Notes: generated from the letters alone by a model not told the origin. A stretch of DNA of 64,000 nucleotides from Rhizobium sp. BK313 (GCF_014193655.1 NZ_JACHZQ010000004.1:186001-250000), one strand, 5' to 3'. Counted from the stretch's first letter, positions 1 to 8,364 are shown. Made by a program: numbers and translations.

Positions 1-312
1 GAGAAGCACTGTCGGTCCGATCCGCGACAGCACGAGGCTCAGAACAGGCTGGTCGAGGCGTTTGATCGAATAGCCGAGATTGCCTGTCAGGGCGTTCTGC
101 AGCCATCCGAGATATTGCAGTGGCAGGGGCTGATCGAGCCCCAGGCTCCTGCGCAGGTTCGCAAGGTCGGCCGGCGACATGGGCACATTCGGATCGATAT
201 AGGCGTCGATCGGATCGCCGGGTGTCAGGCGCAGCAGCAGGAAGATCAGCATGCTCAAGGCGATGAGCATGCCTACTCCTATGATCAGGCGTCGAAGGCT
301 GTAGCGAAGCAT
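1..312 (-). CDS. Peptide-type ABC transporter permease, DppB/OppB family (3' part cut by window edge)
   Basis: Inner-membrane permease of a dipeptide/oligopeptide/nickel-type importer. Only the first 104 codons are in the window and the frame is open to base 1. The start is ATG at 312. The product begins with a basic stretch followed by one hydrophobic segment at about residues 9-29, then the conserved family stretch containing LGLDQPLPLQYLGWL near residue 65-80, where the periplasmic loop follows TM1 in DppB proteins. It lies 60 bases downstream of the family-5 binding protein on the same strand, so the two are probably one operon. The rest of the transporter (second permease, ATPases) should lie left of the window. 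The substrate cannot be read from this fragment. Confidence 0.85.
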   Translation of the reverse strand, partial: MLRYSLRRLIIGVGMLIALSMLIFLLLRLTPGDPIDAYIDPNVPMSPADLANLRRSLGLDQPLPLQYLGWLQNALTGNLGYSIKRLDQPVLSLVLSRIGPTVLL

Positions 313-372
313 TGTCAATCCGACTTGTCAGGGTGGCCGAGGCCACCCTCAAGGCTTTTGGAAGGGAACGCC

Positions 373-1956
373 TTATTCGGCGATCGACCATTTCTGCGGA
401 TCGGCCTGATAAGGCCCGCCGCCCGGCGCCGGCGTCCAGACGAAGTCCTTCAGCTTGGATGAGACGATGCCGTAGCGCTTTGCCACCCAGAGTGTTGCCC
501 AGGGCAGATTGGTGTTCATGACCTTGCAAACGTCCTGATAGCGGCTGTCGCGCTTGGAACCGTCGGTCTCGGTGAGTGCGGCATTAAGCGCTGCGCTCAG
601 ATCCGGCATGCGCGCCCGAACGACGTTCGCTCCGGCGGGCGGGATCTGGCTTTCGTTCAACCCGACATTGATGCTTCCGGCATCCGGTCCGTTCTGAAGT
701 CCGGCGTAGACCATCTGGAACTGCGCGACATCCGGCTTTGGATTGAGCACTATGCTGTTGTAGGTTGGCGCATCGACCGCGCGCGGGACGACGTTGATGC
801 CGACCTGTGCGAGCATTGCCTGGATGGCAGCCAGAACATTGGTCGCGAGCGGCGTCGTATAATAGGTCAGCAGCGTGATCGGCTTGCCGCCGTTGATCTG
901 ATCCCACCCTGCTTCCGTCAGCAACTGTTTGGCTTTTGCGGGGTCGTAGGCATAGTCGTCAATGCCTTTTGGTATCAGTTGCTCGGCAACATAAGCGCAA
1001 TTGGCAGGCTTGGCGGCTCCGCCATAAAGGCTCCTGATGATCGCGTCGCGATTGATCGCGTACATCACCGCCTTACGCACGCGCGCATCCTTCCAGATGA
1101 GGGAATCCTGGTTGAAGCCGAGATAGTTGACGACGAAGGAATCGCCTTCGATAACCTTGAAATTCTTGTCGTCCTTGAAAGTCGGCACGTCATTGGAATC
1201 GACGTAGCTGAACTGGATTTCGCCGGATCTCAGCGCCGCGATCGCCGCAGCCGGATTGGCAAAATAGCGATTGATGACGCGCTCGAGCGCAGGCTTGCCG
1301 CCGCGGTATTCGGTGTTGGCAGCGAGCTCGACATATTGATCGGATATGTATTTCGTGAACTTGAAAGGTCCGGTGCCGATCGGCGTGGTGGACCACCATG
1401 TGCTCTTCGCCAACTGATCGGCCGGTATCGAGGAGAGGGCGTGCTCAGGCAACATCATGACCTTGGTCATGGTGTCGAGAAAGCTACCGGTCGGCGCGCT
1501 CAACTTAACGACAACCGTGTGCTCGTCCGGTGTTTCAACGGAGGAGATGCTCTGCAGCCGGGCGGCGAGCACCGAACCGGTCTTGGCGTTCATTGCAAGG
1601 CCGATGGTGAACTTGGCATCCTTGGCTGTGAATGCCTGGCCGTCATGCCATTTGGCGTCCGTCAGTTTGAACGTGTAGGTCGTCTGATCCGGGCTCACCT
1701 CATACGAGCTCGCGAGATCGCCGACGACTTTCTCAAGCTTCTCGTCATAGGTGACGAGCGGCTCGTAATAGATGCTGAGCCATGTAAATCCGGCAGTCGC
1801 GGCAAGCGGGTTGAAGTTGCCCTGGAAGCCGCCTGGGCCGACATCGAAGCCGCCGGAAAGGGTCGCCGCCTGCGCCGAGCCGACAAGAGCCGGAATTGCG
1901 GTCGTCGACAGCATGGCTGCAAGGGCGATGACGGATAATCTAAATGGTCTTCTCAT
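373..1956 (-). CDS. ABC transporter substrate-binding protein, family 5 (peptide/nickel/SatA type)
   Basis: Periplasmic binding protein of 527 residues, the usual size for SBP family 5. I chose ATG at 1956, which is preceded by TGGGAGGAAC, over an upstream start 13 codons earlier. A signal peptide covers residues 1-30 (MRRPF basic start, hydrophobic core, cleavage after GSAQA). Family features include the YEPLVTYDE stretch near the N terminus, TYTFKLTDAKWHDGQ (typical F-x-L-R-x-x-x-x-W-x-D-G) and YAINRDAII. The gene begins inside the last codons of the FCD regulator (17-base overlap) and precedes the dppB-like permease. Known family members bind peptides, opines, nickel, oligosaccharides or sialic acid (SatA). 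The ligand here is not evident; the nearby NanE-NanK gene makes an amino sugar a candidate. Confidence 0.9.
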   Translation of the reverse strand: MRRPFRLSVIALAAMLSTTAIPALVGSAQAATLSGGFDVGPGGFQGNFNPLAATAGFTWLSIYYEPLVTYDEKLEKVVGDLASSYEVSPDQTTYTFKLTDAKWHDGQAFTAKDAKFTIGLAMNAKTGSVLAARLQSISSVETPDEHTVVVKLSAPTGSFLDTMTKVMMLPEHALSSIPADQLAKSTWWSTTPIGTGPFKFTKYISDQYVELAANTEYRGGKPALERVINRYFANPAAAIAALRSGEIQFSYVDSNDVPTFKDDKNFKVIEGDSFVVNYLGFNQDSLIWKDARVRKAVMYAINRDAIIRSLYGGAAKPANCAYVAEQLIPKGIDDYAYDPAKAKQLLTEAGWDQINGGKPITLLTYYTTPLATNVLAAIQAMLAQVGINVVPRAVDAPTYNSIVLNPKPDVAQFQMVYAGLQNGPDAGSINVGLNESQIPPAGANVVRARMPDLSAALNAALTETDGSKRDSRYQDVCKVMNTNLPWATLWVAKRYGIVSSKLKDFVWTPAPGGGPYQADPQKWSIAE

Positions 1957-2683
1957 GTGTTCCTCCCACATTTGAACTTGTCTTGTTGTTGGCAATCACC
2001 CGGGCAATGCCCTCGTAATGACGATCCAGGCGCCTGCGCGCCTCCTCCACATCTTTTGCTTCCACCGCATCCACGATCGCGACGTGATCGCGCCAGGTCG
2101 CCATCGGATCGAGATTCTCCAAGTTGACGAAGTCCGAAGCCTTGTAGAATGCGAGCCAGAAGACATCGATCAGCCGCACGAGCGTTTCATTGTGCTGGCA
2201 GCGAAAGAGCAGCCGGTGGAAGAGCTGATCGTCTTCGGCAAAGGTCTCTCCGCGCTCGGCATGGACGCGCATCCTGTTGACCGTGCTGCGCAGCTCGGCG
2301 ATGTCCTCCGCGCTGATCACCTCGATCGTCTTGCCGATCAATCCGACCTCCAGCGTGCGGCGGATTTCGATGACCTCTTCGATTTGCCGCAGCGCGCCGC
2401 CAAGGCCATAGGCGAGATTGTCGAGCAGTGGCTCAAACGAAAAAGCCTTCACGAAGATGCCGACGCCGCGTCGCGTCTCCAGCACGCCAAGCGATTCCAG
2501 CGCCTTGATTCCTTCCCGCAGCGAATTCCGGCTGACGCCGAGCTGCGTCGCGAGCTCTCCCTCTGCAGGCAGGAGCGTGCCAGGCGTCAAACCGTTTTCA
2601 TCGATGTAGGCGCGCAGGCTCTCCTGCACGGAAACGTGCAACAGGGGGGCGCGGGTCAGGGGCTTCATCGATTTCAAGGCCAT
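1940..2683 (-). CDS. GntR-family transcriptional regulator, FCD subfamily
   Basis: DNA-binding regulator of about 247 residues. The ATG at 2683 has GGAAG eight bases upstream; a GTG at 2698 would add five residues. Residues about 18-80 form a GntR winged helix (LPAEGELATQLGVSRNSLRE, then RRGVGIFV). The C-terminal part is an all-helical FCD ligand/metal domain with the typical D-x-x-x-H and later H residues (DDQLFHRLL, DHVAIVDAV, LDRHYEG). It overlaps the start of the binding-protein gene, so regulator and transporter are translationally close and likely one operon. It is divergent from the UTRA regulator at 2872. The same subfamily includes sialic-acid NanR and many sugar-acid regulators; its effector here is unknown. 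Confidence 0.85.
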   Translation of the reverse strand: MALKSMKPLTRAPLLHVSVQESLRAYIDENGLTPGTLLPAEGELATQLGVSRNSLREGIKALESLGVLETRRGVGIFVKAFSFEPLLDNLAYGLGGALRQIEEVIEIRRTLEVGLIGKTIEVISAEDIAELRSTVNRMRVHAERGETFAEDDQLFHRLLFRCQHNETLVRLIDVFWLAFYKASDFVNLENLDPMATWRDHVAIVDAVEAKDVEEARRRLDRHYEGIARVIANNKTSSNVGGTHEKTI

Positions 2684-2720
2684 CTCAGTTACTTCCACGC
2701 ATCCTGACGATCGAGTGCTG

Positions 2721-2744
2721 CCTACATATCCACTTGTAGGATAT
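2721..2744. promoter_or_regulatory. Candidate operator in the divergent GntR/GntR promoter region
   Basis: Two nested inverted repeats: CCTACA (2721-2726) with TGTAGG (2735-2740), and ATATCC (2726-2731) with GGATAT (2739-2744). They lie 38-61 bases upstream of the FCD regulator start and in front of the rightward gene. The position fits an autoregulatory FCD/GntR site. The assignment to a specific regulator is inference. Confidence 0.35.
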
Positions 2745-2871
2745 CTGTCAAATGGACATCAACGTGGCAGATCCATTGGCGATGCGATTGCCCTTTCAAA
2801 CTAATACCAGTATAGGTCCAGAGGGATTTTCAGAAAAATATGATGCGTTGAAGCTTGAGACGGGAGTACGC

Positions 2872-3621
2872 ATGGCGACGGATCGACTGATCGAACTCGT
2901 CAGAAGCGAATTGAAAGCGACGACATCGGGTCTGCCGCTCTATAAGCGGCTGAAGGCGGCGATCGAAGCTGCGATCCTTTCGAACGCATTGAGGGCCGGC
3001 GCCGTTCTGCCCGGGGAACGCGTTCTGGCCGATACGTTGTCGCTCTCCCGCGTGACCGTGCGCAAGGCCCTGGCGCTGCTTGAGGAAGAGGGCTTTCTCA
3101 ACCGTCGTCACGGTTTCAAGACGGAAGTGGGATCGCGCGTTGAAAAGTCCCTATCGACCCTGACGAGTTTTTCCGAAGACATCATCGCGCGCGGGCTTGT
3201 TCCAGGATGTATCTGGATTTCCAAACAGATAAGTCGACCTTCGCCCACCGAGATGATGGCTCTGGGCGTCGCCGGAAACAGCAATGTCGTGCGCATGAAG
3301 CGCATCCGGACCGCCGACGGCGTGCCGATCGCAGTCGAGATTTCGGCGGTGCCGGTCCGCTTCCTACCCTCGGTGGATTTGGTCAAGGATTCGCTCTACG
3401 AAGCCCTGGAAGCGCGAGGGTTCCTACCGCAACGGGCCATCCAGAGGATGCGGTCGCGTGCGGCGTCGGCGGAGGATGCACAGCATCTTCATTGCGACCC
3501 GGGTGCCCCGCTGCTGATGACCGAACGCCGCTGCTTCCTTGCCGACGGACAGATCGTCGAATATTGCGAAAGCCGCTACAAGGGTGATGTCTACGACTTC
3601 GTGTTCGAGCTGCAGCGATGA
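2872..3621 (+). CDS. GntR-family transcriptional regulator with UTRA domain (NagR/DasR-like)
   Basis: Regulator of 249 residues, the usual size of GntR/HutC (UTRA) proteins. I chose ATG at 2872, which has GGGAG five bases upstream; the open frame extends 40 codons upstream but that part is not family-like. Residues about 18-85 are the winged helix (LPGERVLADTLSLSRVTVRK, then LNRRHGFKT). Residues about 95-245 form the UTRA effector domain, with SFSEDIIARGL, VVRMKRIRTADGVPIAVE and the conserved C-terminal YCESRYKGDVYDF. Relatives sense GlcN-6-P or GlcNAc-6-P. It directly precedes the nanE-nanK fusion and the sugar importer, with a palindrome between, so it probably controls that operon in response to an amino-sugar phosphate. 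Confidence 0.87.
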   Translation: MATDRLIELVRSELKATTSGLPLYKRLKAAIEAAILSNALRAGAVLPGERVLADTLSLSRVTVRKALALLEEEGFLNRRHGFKTEVGSRVEKSLSTLTSFSEDIIARGLVPGCIWISKQISRPSPTEMMALGVAGNSNVVRMKRIRTADGVPIAVEISAVPVRFLPSVDLVKDSLYEALEARGFLPQRAIQRMRSRAASAEDAQHLHCDPGAPLLMTERRCFLADGQIVEYCESRYKGDVYDFVFELQR

Positions 3622-3651
3622 TACCAGTTATAAACTGGTTGTAATCTGGTA
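3621..3651. promoter_or_regulatory. Palindromic operator upstream of nanE-nanK
   Basis: A perfect inverted repeat, ACCAGTT-ATA-AACTGGT, spans 3623-3639, followed by a further half site CTGGTAT at 3645-3651. A related sequence, ATACCAGTATAGGT, occurs at 2804-2817 ahead of the GntR/UTRA gene. ACCAG/CTGGT half sites resemble those bound by NagR/DasR-type regulators. Position just before the nanE-nanK start fits an internal operator of the GntR regulator. Binding itself is inferred. Confidence 0.5.
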
Positions 3652-3680
3652 TTTTCCAATTATCGTGACGCTGAAATGGA

Positions 3681-5207
3681 GTGCCACGATTGCTGCGCGA
3701 CGACTTCAAGAACAGCCTTATCGTTTCCTGCCAACCGGTTCCGGACGGGCCGATGGATACGGCGAAATTCGTCATTGGATTTGCAAGAGCCGCCGTTGAT
3801 GCGGGCGCGAGTGCGTTGCGGATCGAATCCATTGCCTATGTGAAGGCCGTTCGCCCGGCCGTGACCGTACCGATCATCGGCATCGTCAAGCGTGATCTCG
3901 AAGAAAGCCCGGTGCGCATCACCCCGTTTGTGGCAGACGCCGAAGCCCTGGCGGATGCGGGAGCCGATATCGTTGCCTTCGATGCCACGGACCGCGTTCG
4001 TCCGGCCTCTATCGAGGCACTGGTGAAGGCGGTGAGGGCGAAGGGCAAGCTGACCATGGCCGATTGCTCAAGCCTTGAAGATGCGCGTCACGCATTGGAG
4101 GCGGGCGTCGATTTCGTCGGCACGACGCTTTCCGGCTATGTCGGCGGGGCCGAACCCGTCGATCCGGATATCGGTCTCATCGCCGAGATGCGGCGGCTCA
4201 CGCCCTATGTCATTGCCGAGGGGCGCATCCGCACGACGGAACAAGCCGCCGCAGCGGTAAAGGCCGGCGCGTTCGCCGTCGTCGTCGGCTCGGCGATTAC
4301 ACGCACCGAACATGTGACCTCATGGTTTCATGAGGCCGTCATCAAAGCCTATGATGCCGAAAGCCCTGAAACCGTCCTTGCCATTGATATCGGCGGTACG
4401 AAGACCATGGCCGCGCTCGTCCAAGGCAGCGATGTGCTTGACGAGATAACCGTGGCGACCGCGCGGGAAGCAGGACCCGACGCGTGGCTTGCGGCGATAG
4501 CCGACAAGGCTCGCATGTGGAAGGATCGTTATTCCCGCGTCGGCATTGCGGTGACCGGCTTCGTTCAGGAGGGGCGCTGGTCCGCGCTAAACCCGGCGAC
4601 GCTCGGCATCCCCGACCAATATCCGCTCGTCGAAAGGGCACAGGCCGTCTTCGGCAAGCCAGTTTTTGCGGCCAATGACGCGCAAGCCGCGGCATGGGGA
4701 GAATATAAGTTCGGCGCCGGGGAAGGCGGCGACCTGGTGTTTCTCACGATCTCCACGGGCATCGGCGGCGGAATCGTCATCAACGGTCGTCCGCTTGCTG
4801 GCCTTGCCGGTCATTTCGGCCTGATCCGCAGCCCGTCTCAAGGGGGCGCTCCTTTGGAAGACCTGACATCGGGCCGGTGGATCGCCGCGGAAGCTCTCAA
4901 AGCCGGTCACAAGGCAGCAGCCGCCGAGGTTTTCGGCGTCGCGGAAAAAGGCGAGTCCTGGGCTCAGGCAATCGTCTCGCAATCGGCGTTCCGAGCGGCC
5001 GCGCTTTGCCGCGATATTCAGATGATGCTCGATCCGAAGCGGATCGTCATCGGCGGCGGCATCGGGCTTGCCGAGGGCTATCTCGATCAGATGCGGGAGC
5101 AACTTGCCGGCATCGATGGCCGCCTGAGGCCCCTTCTTGTCCCTGCAGAGCTTGGCAGCCGTGCCGGCATCATCGGGGTGGCAAGTCTTGCTGCGGAAAG
5201 TGACTGA
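3681..5207 (+). CDS. nanEK: Fused N-acetylmannosamine-6-phosphate 2-epimerase / N-acetylmannosamine kinase
   Basis: Cytoplasmic bifunctional enzyme of 508 residues. Residues 1-230 are a NanE TIM barrel: IGIVK (Lys70), DATDR (101-105) and AEGR (Glu180) are in the expected places. Residues about 232-508 are a ROK sugar kinase: DIGGT phosphate loop at 236-240, catalytic AND (Asp333), and GGGIG near the end. The kinase would phosphorylate ManNAc and the epimerase would convert ManNAc-6-P to GlcNAc-6-P. The ROK zinc site is incomplete: His378 is present, but the CxCGxxGC cysteines are replaced by SPSQGGAPLED. The start is uncertain: GTG at 3681, or TTG at 3690 with GGAG upstream. The gene follows a GntR regulator and precedes a sugar importer. 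No nanA lyase or nagA/nagB is in the window. Confidence 0.9.
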   Translation: MPRLLRDDFKNSLIVSCQPVPDGPMDTAKFVIGFARAAVDAGASALRIESIAYVKAVRPAVTVPIIGIVKRDLEESPVRITPFVADAEALADAGADIVAFDATDRVRPASIEALVKAVRAKGKLTMADCSSLEDARHALEAGVDFVGTTLSGYVGGAEPVDPDIGLIAEMRRLTPYVIAEGRIRTTEQAAAAVKAGAFAVVVGSAITRTEHVTSWFHEAVIKAYDAESPETVLAIDIGGTKTMAALVQGSDVLDEITVATAREAGPDAWLAAIADKARMWKDRYSRVGIAVTGFVQEGRWSALNPATLGIPDQYPLVERAQAVFGKPVFAANDAQAAAWGEYKFGAGEGGDLVFLTISTGIGGGIVINGRPLAGLAGHFGLIRSPSQGGAPLEDLTSGRWIAAEALKAGHKAAAAEVFGVAEKGESWAQAIVSQSAFRAAALCRDIQMMLDPKRIVIGGGIGLAEGYLDQMREQLAGIDGRLRPLLVPAELGSRAGIIGVASLAAESD

Positions 5208-5259
5208 CAATTCCGGAAGGTATGCATTCAGATCTAACAATAAGAGAAAGGGAACTACG

Positions 5260-6591
5260 ATGAAATTGAGCAGGACGTTTCTCCCGGCCCTTGCAGTGCT
5301 TCTTGCAAGCGTCGCCATGCCGGGCATCTCGAATGCGACCGTGACTGTTCTCGGTTGGCCGGGCGGTTCGGAGGAAACAGCGCTTCGTGCGACCGTGGAA
5401 GCCTATAATGCCAAACCCGGCATCGCTGATGCCGATAAGGTCGAGCTCCTGTTCTTCAACCGCGAAGGTTTCTACGACAAGCTCCAGGCTGACATGGCCG
5501 CAGGCTCGAATGCCTTCGATATCAACCTCGTGGCGACCTATTCGATCGGCCGTTACGCGCCTTACATGGAGCCGGTCGATCTCGGTAGCGACGCCGCAAA
5601 GACGTTCGGCGAATCTGTGCTGAAGACCATGCAGTTCGAAGGCAAGCAATATGGTGTGCCGACCGATCTGTCGCTGCACTTCATGTACTACCGCAAGGAT
5701 TTGATCGACGCCCTGATGAAGGACGATGCGGCCAAGGCGAAATATGCCGAAATCTCCAAGCAGTACCTCGGCAAGGAATTGCAGCCGAAGGATCCCGATA
5801 GTTGGACATGGGACGATTGGGCAGCAACCGCGCTCTATTTCTCGAAGCAAGTCAACTCCGCAAGCCCCGTGCGGTACGGCACCGTGCTGCAGATGAAGAA
5901 CCTGCTCTTCAACATGATGGTCTTCCAGTCGCTGCCGCGCTCCTATGGCGCGGACTGGACCGACAAGGACGGCAACGTCACCATCGATTCCGGTGCCTAC
6001 AAGACCGGGCTGGAGCTCTATAAGAAACTCTACGACGCCGGCGCTTCGCCAAAGGATTCCCTGAGCTACGAATATCCGGAAACCAATGCGGCCTATAGCT
6101 CCGGCCAGGCTGCCACCGCCCTTCAATGGAACGCCGCCGCCGCGGACCTGACCAATGCCGACAAGTCTCCGGCGGTTGCCGACGTCACCGGCATTGTAGC
6201 GCCGCCGGCCGGTCCGAACGGTCGTGCCGATCATATCCACGGTCTTGGCCTTGGCCTCAACAAAAACGCCAAGAACAAGGACGGCGCCGTCAAGTTCCTG
6301 AAGTGGCTGGCGACGGAAGATGCGGCGCTGCTCTACGCCCGCAGCGGCGGCTCGCCAGCGCTTGCGCCCGACGTGGTGGCGAAGGTTGCCAAAGAGCGGC
6401 CGGATCTCGTCAAGCTCGGAGAGTTTGCCAGCAAATACGGCTACGTGATGAACGGTGCGACCTCTGCCAATGCGCTTTCAATCTACGAGCTGCAGGCCAA
6501 GGAGTTTACCGGCTACTGGTCCGGCCAGCAAAGCCTTGACGATGCGCTCGCTCACACCAAGGCTGGCATGCAGGATCTTCTGAAAAAGTAA
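5260..6591 (+). CDS. Sugar ABC transporter substrate-binding protein, family 1 (MalE type)
   Basis: Periplasmic binding protein of 443 residues. ATG at 5260 follows AAGGGA and starts a clear signal peptide (MKLSRTFLPALAVLL..., cleavage near SNA-TV at about residue 23). Typical family-1 features are the N-terminal VTVLGWPGGSEE strand, FDINLVATYSIGRYAP, YYRKDLID, and the DSWTWDDWAATALYF stretch that recurs in carbohydrate-binding members. It lies 52 bases after nanE-nanK, and two MalF/MalG-type permeases follow. With the NanE-NanK context, ManNAc, GlcNAc or a related amino sugar is the best guess for the ligand. That is context, not a read-out of the binding site. Confidence 0.9.
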   Translation: MKLSRTFLPALAVLLASVAMPGISNATVTVLGWPGGSEETALRATVEAYNAKPGIADADKVELLFFNREGFYDKLQADMAAGSNAFDINLVATYSIGRYAPYMEPVDLGSDAAKTFGESVLKTMQFEGKQYGVPTDLSLHFMYYRKDLIDALMKDDAAKAKYAEISKQYLGKELQPKDPDSWTWDDWAATALYFSKQVNSASPVRYGTVLQMKNLLFNMMVFQSLPRSYGADWTDKDGNVTIDSGAYKTGLELYKKLYDAGASPKDSLSYEYPETNAAYSSGQAATALQWNAAAADLTNADKSPAVADVTGIVAPPAGPNGRADHIHGLGLGLNKNAKNKDGAVKFLKWLATEDAALLYARSGGSPALAPDVVAKVAKERPDLVKLGEFASKYGYVMNGATSANALSIYELQAKEFTGYWSGQQSLDDALAHTKAGMQDLLKK

Positions 6592-6598
6592 TATCCGT

Positions 6599-6625
6599 CG
6601 GACGTCGTGTTTTTCGCGGCGTCCG
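6599..6625 (+). terminator. Stem-loop between binding protein and permease genes
   Basis: CGGACGTCG (6599-6607) pairs with CGGCGTCCG (6617-6625), a 9-bp stem with one G-U pair and a 9-base loop containing TTTTT. It starts 8 bases after the binding-protein stop and ends 19 bases before the permease start. There is no U tract after the stem, so an attenuator or 3'-end RNA-stabilising hairpin is more likely than a full terminator. Confidence 0.5.
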
Positions 6626-6644
6626 GCCCATCCGGCGGATCGAA

Positions 6645-7511
6645 ATGGCTATCATAAAACGTGCCGAGGGAAGGGCCTATCTCACGCCGCTCGTGGGATT
6701 CCTGCTGCTGTTCCTTGGCTTTCCCGCAATTATCAATCTCATCTATTCCGTATCGACCGTCAGCTTCCAGACGCTGCGAAGCCCGAGCCTCAGCGGATTC
6801 GGTAACTATCTGACCGTGCTTGCCGATCGTGATTTCTGGCAGGCGATTTCCTTTTCCATGCGCTTCGGGATTTTGACGGCGCTTGTCGAATGTCTGCTCG
6901 GCCTTTTCCTGGCAATCTTTCTCGCGCCTCTTCTTTCCAAGCGTTCGGCGCTGATGGCGCCGCTGATGCTGCCTTTGATGGTGGCGCCCGCCATGATCGG
7001 TCTGATGTACCGCCTCGTGCTGCACGAGTTTGCCGGCCCGGTGCCCTACTATCTTTTCGAGTGGTTCGGCGACAGTCCGGCATTCCTCGATATCAATCAC
7101 GCCTTCTGGACACTGACTGTCGTTGAGACGCTTCAGTGGACACCCTTCGCCTTTCTACTGTTCTACATGGCCTACGTGGCGGTGCCGCTGGAGGTGCGCG
7201 AAGCGGCTTCGCTCGATGGCGCATCGGGGCTCAAGATACTTTGGTGGATCGAGCTGCCGCTGATGCTGCCAACACTGGTGATCGCTTTTTTCATCCGCTT
7301 CATCGACGGCTTTCGCGTGTTCGACAATGTCTATGCGCTGACCGGCAGCGGGGCGGGCGGCTCGACCACGTCGTTGTCGATCTACATCTATCAGGCCTTC
7401 TTCAAGGAAGGCGCGATCGGCAAGGCGGTCGCGGCATCCGTCATCCTTTTCCTCGCATCGCTCGCCGTGCTCTACGGTCTCAATTGGCTTGCCGGCCGCA
7501 GGAGAATATGA
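6645..7511 (+). CDS. Sugar ABC transporter permease, MalF type
   Basis: Inner-membrane permease of 288 residues with about six hydrophobic segments, the first at about residues 11-35. The cytoplasmic EAA loop is present as VPLEVREAASLDGASG, which docks the ATPase. Start ATG at 6645; the ribosome binding site is weak, which fits translation following the binding-protein gene. The partner permease begins at the base after this stop codon. It is probably a MalFG heterodimer for the sugar bound by the upstream protein. No ATP-binding subunit is encoded in this operon. Confidence 0.88.
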   Translation: MAIIKRAEGRAYLTPLVGFLLLFLGFPAIINLIYSVSTVSFQTLRSPSLSGFGNYLTVLADRDFWQAISFSMRFGILTALVECLLGLFLAIFLAPLLSKRSALMAPLMLPLMVAPAMIGLMYRLVLHEFAGPVPYYLFEWFGDSPAFLDINHAFWTLTVVETLQWTPFAFLLFYMAYVAVPLEVREAASLDGASGLKILWWIELPLMLPTLVIAFFIRFIDGFRVFDNVYALTGSGAGGSTTSLSIYIYQAFFKEGAIGKAVAASVILFLASLAVLYGLNWLAGRRRI

Positions 7512-8336
7512 GTGTTTATCAACACCCTGCGCTGGATTGTCTTCACCGTTGCCGCCCTTGCGATGAACTTTCCGATCATCGTGACGCTCGTCACCTCATT
7601 CAAGAGCGCGCGCGAACTCTCCATCAATCCCGGCTTATGGATCAATCAGCCGACACTTGAGAACTACCTGCGCGTTCTAACGCAGACGGATCGTTTCAAC
7701 ATCTATTCCTATCTCTGGAACAGCACCGTCGCGTCGTTCATCGGAACAGGACTCGCGATCCTTCTGGCTTTTCCGGCCGCCTATGCGATCGCGCGAAGCG
7801 AAGCGGGAAAACGCACCCTATTGCCGATCGTCGTCAATTTGCGCGCCGTGCCGCTGATCATCTTCGCGATCCCACTCTACATGATGTATCAATGGCTTGG
7901 TCTGCTCGATACCCAGCTCGGCCTCGGCTTGATCCTCACCATCGTCAACACGCCGCTGGCGCTTGTCATTCTCGTCAACGCAATTTCCGACGTGCCGCTG
8001 GAGCTGGATGAAGCGGCAAGAGTGGACGGTGCGAGTTCGTGGCGGATCATGATCAGCATCATCCGCCCCGTCGTGCGCCCGGCGCTGGTGACGACGTTCA
8101 TCTTCGGCTTTATTACCGCCTGGAACGAGTTCCTGTTCGGCCTGATGCTGACGACAAACAAGGCGGTGCCGATGACGGTCGGCGCGTCGTTCTTCTTCGC
8201 GGCAAGCGGCGGCGGCGTTCAATGGGGCACAGCCTCTGCGGTGATGATGCTCGGCGCGCTGCCCCCGGTTTTTCTCGGTCTCTTAATGTATCGCCAGATT
8301 TCCGGCTCGATGGCCGCGGGGGCCGTCAAGGGATAG
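7512..8336 (+). CDS. Sugar ABC transporter permease, MalG type
   Basis: Inner-membrane permease of 274 residues. The GTG start at 7512 immediately follows the TGA of the upstream permease, with GGAGAA just upstream, so the two are translationally coupled. About six hydrophobic segments are visible. The EAA motif is VPLELDEAARVDGASSW, and FGFITAWNEFLFGLML is the usual C-terminal MalG stretch. Last gene of the operon: the next gene is a convergent lacI-type regulator 28 bases away. The importer must borrow an MsmK/UgpC-like ATPase from elsewhere, as is known for several CUT1 systems. Confidence 0.88.
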   Translation: MFINTLRWIVFTVAALAMNFPIIVTLVTSFKSARELSINPGLWINQPTLENYLRVLTQTDRFNIYSYLWNSTVASFIGTGLAILLAFPAAYAIARSEAGKRTLLPIVVNLRAVPLIIFAIPLYMMYQWLGLLDTQLGLGLILTIVNTPLALVILVNAISDVPLELDEAARVDGASSWRIMISIIRPVVRPALVTTFIFGFITAWNEFLFGLMLTTNKAVPMTVGASFFFAASGGGVQWGTASAVMMLGALPPVFLGLLMYRQISGSMAAGAVKG

Positions 8337-8364
8337 AGACGAACATTGAGTTGGCATGTATCCT

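Noticed and set aside
979..1938. 319-codon frame opposite the family-5 binding protein
   Set aside because: It is antisense to a clear gene and has low-complexity, Arg/Asp/Leu-rich composition typical of GC-rich shadow frames.
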